A stretch of 64,000 nucleotides of DNA from Thermomicrobiales bacterium (lineage in GTDB: Bacteria; Chloroflexota; Chloroflexia; Thermomicrobiales; UBA6265). The position numbers and the translations under genes were made by a program. The stretch's first letter is position 1. Each line of letters opens with the position of its first letter. This document shows, piece after piece, positions 59,387-64,000 of the stretch. The notes under the pieces were generated by a model. That model was not told where the DNA came from and ran no database searches. It worked only from the letters and a program-made list of their open reading frames with translations. The DNA is taken from contig JAHBVL010000002.1 of assembly GCA_019637585.1 (NCBI GenBank), forward strand, positions 1 through 64,000. Reading direction: 5' to 3'.

Positions 59387-61823
59387 GGAGCGCTCCCCCA
59401 ACCTGCTGCTTCAGGTTCTTCTCGATTCGCTTGCGGAATTTGACCAGATCGTCGTCGGTGAGAGTGCGATCGGGTGCGATGAAGGTGACCCGGTAGGCCA
59501 GACTCTTCTTCCCTTCGCCGATCTGCTCGCCGCGGAAGATGTCGAAGAGATCGGCGCTGGAGGCGAGTGGCCGGCCGGCGTCGAGCAGGGTGCGTTCGAC
59601 ATCGCCAGCCGGCGTCGCTTCGTCGACGATGATGGCGAAATCCTGCCGAACGGGCAGGTAGCGCTGGACCGGCACGTCACGCCGCCCGGAGGGCAATGAG
59701 GCCAGCACAGCGGTCAGGGAAATCTCGGCCACGGCCACCCGAACGTCGTCGATGCCGAAGGCAGATGCCACATCCGGCAGCAGTTCGCCGAGGATACCCA
59801 GCTTCGTGCCTCCCGAACTGACCGACGCAGTCCGGCCCGGGTGAAGAGCCGGATCGATCGCCGGTTCGAAGGTCAGGTCGGGAATACCGGCGCGCTGCAA
59901 TACGTGTTCGATCATCCCCTTGATGTCGAAGAAATCGAGCTCGCCTCCCCGGCCATAGACCGACAGAGACTCGCGTTCGCCGGCGATGACGAAACCGATC
60001 GCTTCGACTTCAGCCGGGAGTTCGTCAGGTCCATTGGGCACGTAGAGCCGGGCGCACTCGAAGAGTCGCGCCGCCGACGTGTGCTTCAGGTTCGCCCCAA
60101 GTGGCTCCAGCAGCGACGGAATGAGCGATACCCTCAGGAGATTGCGGCCCGATTGCATCGGGTTGATGATCCGCAACATTCGCTCGACCGGCACATCGAC
60201 GATCAACCCGGCCGATCCTCGTTCCCGCCCTCGGAACGCATCGACGTCGGTTTCCGAGTCGGTCACATAGGTCACCGCTTCGAATCCCCCGGCCGCTGCA
60301 GCGGCGTCGCGAACGTGGCGGCGCAGCTGATAGACCGGATCCCGCTTGACAGGCGCCGTTTGGCCCCAGGGGAGGGTGCTGGGCAGGGTGTCGTATCCGA
60401 CGACCCGGGCGACTTCTTCGACGATGTCGTCCGGAATGCTGACGTCCTTGCGCCAGGTTGGAACGGTTACATTCAACTGGGATGAATCGGCGTTCGTTTC
60501 AGCATCGAATCCCAACCGGCCAAGGACATCGATGATCTCGGTCATTGGTATGGAGATGCCCAGCACTTGTTCGAAGCGCGACGTGCGCATGGTCAGGGTC
60601 GTGGGCTGCAGCGGTTCCGGGTAGACATCGGCAAAGGCCGTGACACGGGCGTTCGGGCAGATGAGGAGGAGGAGAGCAATGGCCCGGGCCATCCCTTCGG
60701 CAACGAGATTCGGGTCGACACCCCGTTCGTAGCGAGCGGAAGCGTCGGTGCGCAGCTTCAGCGCCCGAGAGGTATGCCGGACCGATTTCATGTTGAAGTT
60801 GGCGCCCTCGAGGAGCACCTCAGTCGTTGTGTCGGTAACCTCGGAGGAGACGCCACCCATGACGCCGGCCAGCCCAACCGGTTTGCTGGCATCGGCGATG
60901 ACCAGCCGGTCTGGATCGAGCTTCCGCTCGATATGGTCGAGCGTTTCGATCATTTCGCCAGCGCGTGCTGTGCGAACCACGATGCGGCCACCTTCGAGCA
61001 TGTCGCGATCGAACGCATGCAGTGGTTGACCGGTTTCCAGCATGACGTAGTTCGTCACATCGACGACATTGTTGATCGGTCGCACACCGGCGTTCTGCAG
61101 CCGTCTGGCCAGCCACGCTGGTGACGGTCCGACTTCGATCCCTTCGCAGACGGTCGCCGCGTAACGGGGGCACAGATCGGTGTTCTCGATCACGACCAGA
61201 TTCTGGTTGCCGGCGGGAAGCGTTGCGAGATCGGCGCCCGTCGGCACCGTGATCGGAATGTCGTACAGGGCTGAGACTTCGCGCGCGACTCCATGCATGG
61301 AGAAGTTGTGCGCAAGATTGGGCGTGATCTCGAATTCCAGCACGGAATCGCCGAGATACTCCTGCAGGGGCAGACCGATCGGCGCATTGTCATCGAGCAC
61401 CATGATCCCTTCGTGCTCGTCCGAAAGCCCCAGCTCCTTTTCGGAGCAGACCATGCCCTCGGACATCACGCCCCGCATCTTGGTCGGTTTGAGAACCTTT
61501 TTCTGGCCCGAGTCGCTGTGACCATCGATCAGATTGGCCCCGGCGAGGGCCAGGGCAACGGTCTGACCGGCGGCGATGTTCGGTGCGCCGGTCACGACCG
61601 TGAGGTGGTGTTTACCTGCCTCGACATCGGCCAGCACGAGGCGATCGGCGTCGGGGTGCGGACTGACCCCGAGCACCTTCCCGACATAGACGTGATCCCA
61701 GTCGTTGCCGATCTCCTCGATCTTCTCGACTTCGAGCCCGGCCATCGTCAATCGGTGGGCCAGATCTTTCACCGATACATCTGGATCGACGAAATCGTTG
61801 AGCCATTTCAGAGGCACATTCAT
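59379..61823 (-). CDS. pheT: Phenylalanyl-tRNA synthetase beta subunit
   Basis: The beta subunit of the alpha2-beta2 enzyme; 814 residues. It has an N-terminal tRNA-binding EMAP-like domain (about 40-150, VYVGKVLGVSPHPDADRLVLA). The B3/B4 editing domain (about 210-380, with RPINNVVDVTNYVMLETGQPL) and the B5 domain (about 405-475) follow. The catalytic-like core precedes a C-terminal FDX-ACB anticodon domain (about 722-813, RYLPVRQDFAIIVDEATP). It begins 10 bases after the pheS stop. Its stop codon lies inside the start of hisD. Confidence 0.97.
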   Translation of the reverse strand: MNVPLKWLNDFVDPDVSVKDLAHRLTMAGLEVEKIEEIGNDWDHVYVGKVLGVSPHPDADRLVLADVEAGKHHLTVVTGAPNIAAGQTVALALAGANLIDGHSDSGQKKVLKPTKMRGVMSEGMVCSEKELGLSDEHEGIMVLDDNAPIGLPLQEYLGDSVLEFEITPNLAHNFSMHGVAREVSALYDIPITVPTGADLATLPAGNQNLVVIENTDLCPRYAATVCEGIEVGPSPAWLARRLQNAGVRPINNVVDVTNYVMLETGQPLHAFDRDMLEGGRIVVRTARAGEMIETLDHIERKLDPDRLVIADASKPVGLAGVMGGVSSEVTDTTTEVLLEGANFNMKSVRHTSRALKLRTDASARYERGVDPNLVAEGMARAIALLLLICPNARVTAFADVYPEPLQPTTLTMRTSRFEQVLGISIPMTEIIDVLGRLGFDAETNADSSQLNVTVPTWRKDVSIPDDIVEEVARVVGYDTLPSTLPWGQTAPVKRDPVYQLRRHVRDAAAAAGGFEAVTYVTDSETDVDAFRGRERGSAGLIVDVPVERMLRIINPMQSGRNLLRVSLIPSLLEPLGANLKHTSAARLFECARLYVPNGPDELPAEVEAIGFVIAGERESLSVYGRGGELDFFDIKGMIEHVLQRAGIPDLTFEPAIDPALHPGRTASVSSGGTKLGILGELLPDVASAFGIDDVRVAVAEISLTAVLASLPSGRRDVPVQRYLPVRQDFAIIVDEATPAGDVERTLLDAGRPLASSADLFDIFRGEQIGEGKKSLAYRVTFIAPDRTLTDDDLVKFRKRIEKNLKQQVGGALRV

Positions 61824-61833
61824 GGATTCAACC

Positions 61834-62892
61834 TCAGACCGTCAGTGCGGCGAATTCGGAGAGGAAACGGAGATCGTTGCCGGCGAACGCGCGGATATCG
61901 CTGATGCCGTAGCGCATCATCAGCAACCGTTCGATGCCCAGACCAAAAGCGAATCCGGTGTAGACCTCCGGATCGATGCCAACACCGGCCAGCACGCGCG
62001 GATGGACCATGCCAGCGCCGCCCATCTCCAGCCAGCCGCTCTGTTTGCAAACCCGGCAGCCCTTGCCGTTGCAGATCGCGCAGTCGACCGCGAAATCGAC
62101 ACCCGGTTCGACGAAGGGGAAGAAGTCGCAGCGGAAGCGGATTCGTCGCGTCGGTCCAAACAGCTGGCGGGCGAGCTCCTGGAGCACGCCTTTCAGATCG
62201 GACATGCGGATATTGGAATCGACGGCCAATCCTTCGAGCTGATGGAACATCCACTCGTGCGACGCGTCTTGCGCTTCGTAGCGATAGACACGGCCGGGGA
62301 CGATGACGCGAACGGGCGGTTTCGACTCCTCCATGACCCGCGCCTGCATGGGGGAGGTGTGGGTACGAAGAACGATCTCCTCACTGAGCGTGTCCATGAT
62401 GATCGTGTCCCAGACATCGCGGGCGGGGTGATCGGAAGGGATGTTGAGCAAATCGAAGTTGTACCGCCCCGTTTCCACCTCGGGACCGAACACCGTCTGG
62501 AACCCCATCAGCGCGAAGATCTCGCTCAACTCGTCGATCATCAGTGAGACGGGATGGGCATTGCCGGTCTGCGGTTGGCGGCCGGGAAGGGTCACGTCGA
62601 CCGCTTCGCTCACCAATCTGGCGGCGGTGGCGCCCGCTTTCAGCTCGGTTTCGCGGTTCTCGAAGGTGGCGGTCAGCGACTGCTTGACCTGATTCAGAAG
62701 ACGGCCGGCTTCCGGACGGTCGGCGCTATCGAGACCGCCAAGAGCGCGGAACATCAGGGTCAGCGACCCCTTGCTGCCGATGTATTCCCGCTCCCAGGAC
62801 TGGAGGTCTTCCAGACCAGAGACGCCGGTCAATGACCGCTCGGCGGCATCCTTCAGCTCGTTCAGCTGCGATTCGAATTCTGCTCGTTGCAT
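61834..62892 (-). CDS. pheS: Phenylalanyl-tRNA synthetase alpha subunit
   Basis: The catalytic subunit of PheRS; 352 residues. ATG 62892 is used; a longer upstream frame crosses the T-box terminator and is rejected. An N-terminal coiled coil (about 5-85) is followed by class II motifs: HPVSLMIDELSEIFALMGF, motif 2 HEWMFHQLEGLAVDS and motif 3 GFAFGLGIERLLMMRYGI. The cysteines in CAICNGKGCRVCKQSGW are a feature of this subunit in many bacteria. It is under control of the T-box leader upstream. Confidence 0.97.
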   Translation of the reverse strand: MQRAEFESQLNELKDAAERSLTGVSGLEDLQSWEREYIGSKGSLTLMFRALGGLDSADRPEAGRLLNQVKQSLTATFENRETELKAGATAARLVSEAVDVTLPGRQPQTGNAHPVSLMIDELSEIFALMGFQTVFGPEVETGRYNFDLLNIPSDHPARDVWDTIIMDTLSEEIVLRTHTSPMQARVMEESKPPVRVIVPGRVYRYEAQDASHEWMFHQLEGLAVDSNIRMSDLKGVLQELARQLFGPTRRIRFRCDFFPFVEPGVDFAVDCAICNGKGCRVCKQSGWLEMGGAGMVHPRVLAGVGIDPEVYTGFAFGLGIERLLMMRYGISDIRAFAGNDLRFLSEFAALTV

Positions 62893-62919
62893 AACCAGCT
62901 TCCAGACAAAACAGGCAAC

Positions 62920-63180
62920 AAAAAAGCCCCTCTCAGGGACGAGGGGCCTCCACGCGGTACCACCCTGATTCGTCACCGCAACGGGTGACGCACTTTGCTT
63001 CTGTCGCCCGGTAATGAGGGCCAATCATGATGGACTACGCAGCGTTTCGCTTTCACCCATCCACTCGGAAGAGAAATCCCGGTTCGCTCGTCCAGGTCGC
63101 TTTCAGTCGATGACGACCTTCCCTGTGAACTCGCGTTTCCGGCACATGCCTTCGTCGACGCGGTGCCATCTTCAGTTGTG
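62920..63180 (-). promoter_or_regulatory. T-box riboswitch leader of pheS-pheT-hisD (Phe)
   Basis: The T-box core GGTGGTACCGCGTGG (62964-62950) precedes a 7-bp terminator stem (GCCCCTC with GAGGGGC, 62926-62947) and six T (62925-62920). Upstream, AGGTCG pairs with CGACCT in stem I. A TTC triplet near 63075-63073 lies two bases before TTCC, which can pair with an upstream GGAA. TTC is a phenylalanine codon and matches the downstream gene. The core and terminator are certain; the specifier is inferred. Confidence 0.93.
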
Positions 63181-63184
63181 GGCC

Positions 63185-63221
63185 GAGTATAGCAAACGGG
63201 TGCGGACCGGAAACTATACTC
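63185..63221. promoter_or_regulatory. Symmetric divergent promoters for pheS and eno
   Basis: GAGTATAG (63185-63192) and CTATACTC (63214-63221) form a perfect inverted repeat. Read outward they give TATACT -10 hexamers on both strands; the pheS one is an extended -10 (TGC-TATACT). Only 21 bases separate them. Confidence 0.6.
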
Positions 63222-63223
63222 AG

Positions 63224-63249
63224 GCGGGAGGCGGGAGGCGGGAGGCGGA
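63224..63249. repeat. GGCGGGA heptamer repeat
   Basis: Three and a half copies of a 7-base G-rich unit lie at the start of the presumed eno leader. Confidence 0.7.
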
Positions 63250-63274
63250 GTTCCTTGCGGCCGTGCGCCTCGTT

Positions 63275-64000
<726 letters not shown>

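Overview
The window reads as a chromosomal segment of a GC-rich bacterium, most likely a Chloroflexota member of the Thermomicrobia/Sphaerobacter type. The evidence is indirect. It has two T-box leaders (ileS and pheS), a LexA gene with a Cheo-type CGAAC-N4-GTTCG box, a single-zinc-module DnaJ next to HspR, a K+-independent type membrane pyrophosphatase, FhaA/FhaB-like FHA proteins, VanW, DUF951, DUF512 and DUF2085 proteins, and short hairpin or tandem repeats between housekeeping genes. No phage, insertion sequence, CRISPR array or rRNA was seen. Almost all of the window is coding, and both ends cut genes (a PfkB-family kinase and eno).

Layout. 1-5.5 kb, minus strand: partial PfkB kinase, ileS with an Ile T-box leader, a G-rich octamer array, and a coupled GDPD-like/PAP2 pair. 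5.7-15.4 kb, plus strand: DUF2085 membrane protein, a NERD-like membrane protein, holB, a PSP1/RicT protein, an orphan molybdopterin hydroxylase subunit, an amidinotransferase, recN, ybaB and DUF951. 15.4-24.3 kb: a cluster of dispersed repeats, then pyrB (-), an MBL-fold protein (+), an FAD oxidoreductase (-), hppA (-) and secDF (-). The hppA transcript appears to begin with a textbook H-type pseudoknot. 24.3-29.5 kb: nadD (-), a PHP histidinol-phosphatase-like protein and a membrane protein (+), and gyrA (-). 29.5-38 kb: a nearly gap-free run on the minus strand (DUF4126, dnaJ/cbpA, hspR, purA, fabZ, GT4, zinc-ribbon membrane protein, coiled-coil protein, PspA, SPFH-zinc ribbon). It ends at a strong hairpin and joins chaperone control, precursor synthesis and a PspA/SPFH envelope-stress module. 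38-46.9 kb: lexA and divergent mutS2, mfd, then comEA-comEC. 47-50.6 kb: tRNA-Glu, a sugar nucleotidyltransferase, prmA and DUF512. 50.6-57.9 kb: a GT2-VanW-FhaB-FhaA unit on minus, divergent from rpe, a PP2C-like pseudophosphatase, an amidohydrolase and ruvA. 58-63.2 kb: a Phe T-box-pheS-pheT-hisD operon on minus. It is followed by a hairpin-bearing tandem array and the start of eno.

Functional themes are DNA repair and SOS (lexA, recN, mutS2, mfd, ruvA), translation (ileS, pheST, tRNA-Glu, prmA), protein export (secDF), natural competence (comEA/comEC), envelope stress (PspA/SPFH) and phosphoprotein signalling (FHA proteins and a dead PP2C). The strongest candidates for new biology are the 5'-terminal pseudoknot of hppA, placement of hisD under a phenylalanine T-box, the PspA/SPFH module in an HspR-headed run, and the degenerate PP2C beside rpe.
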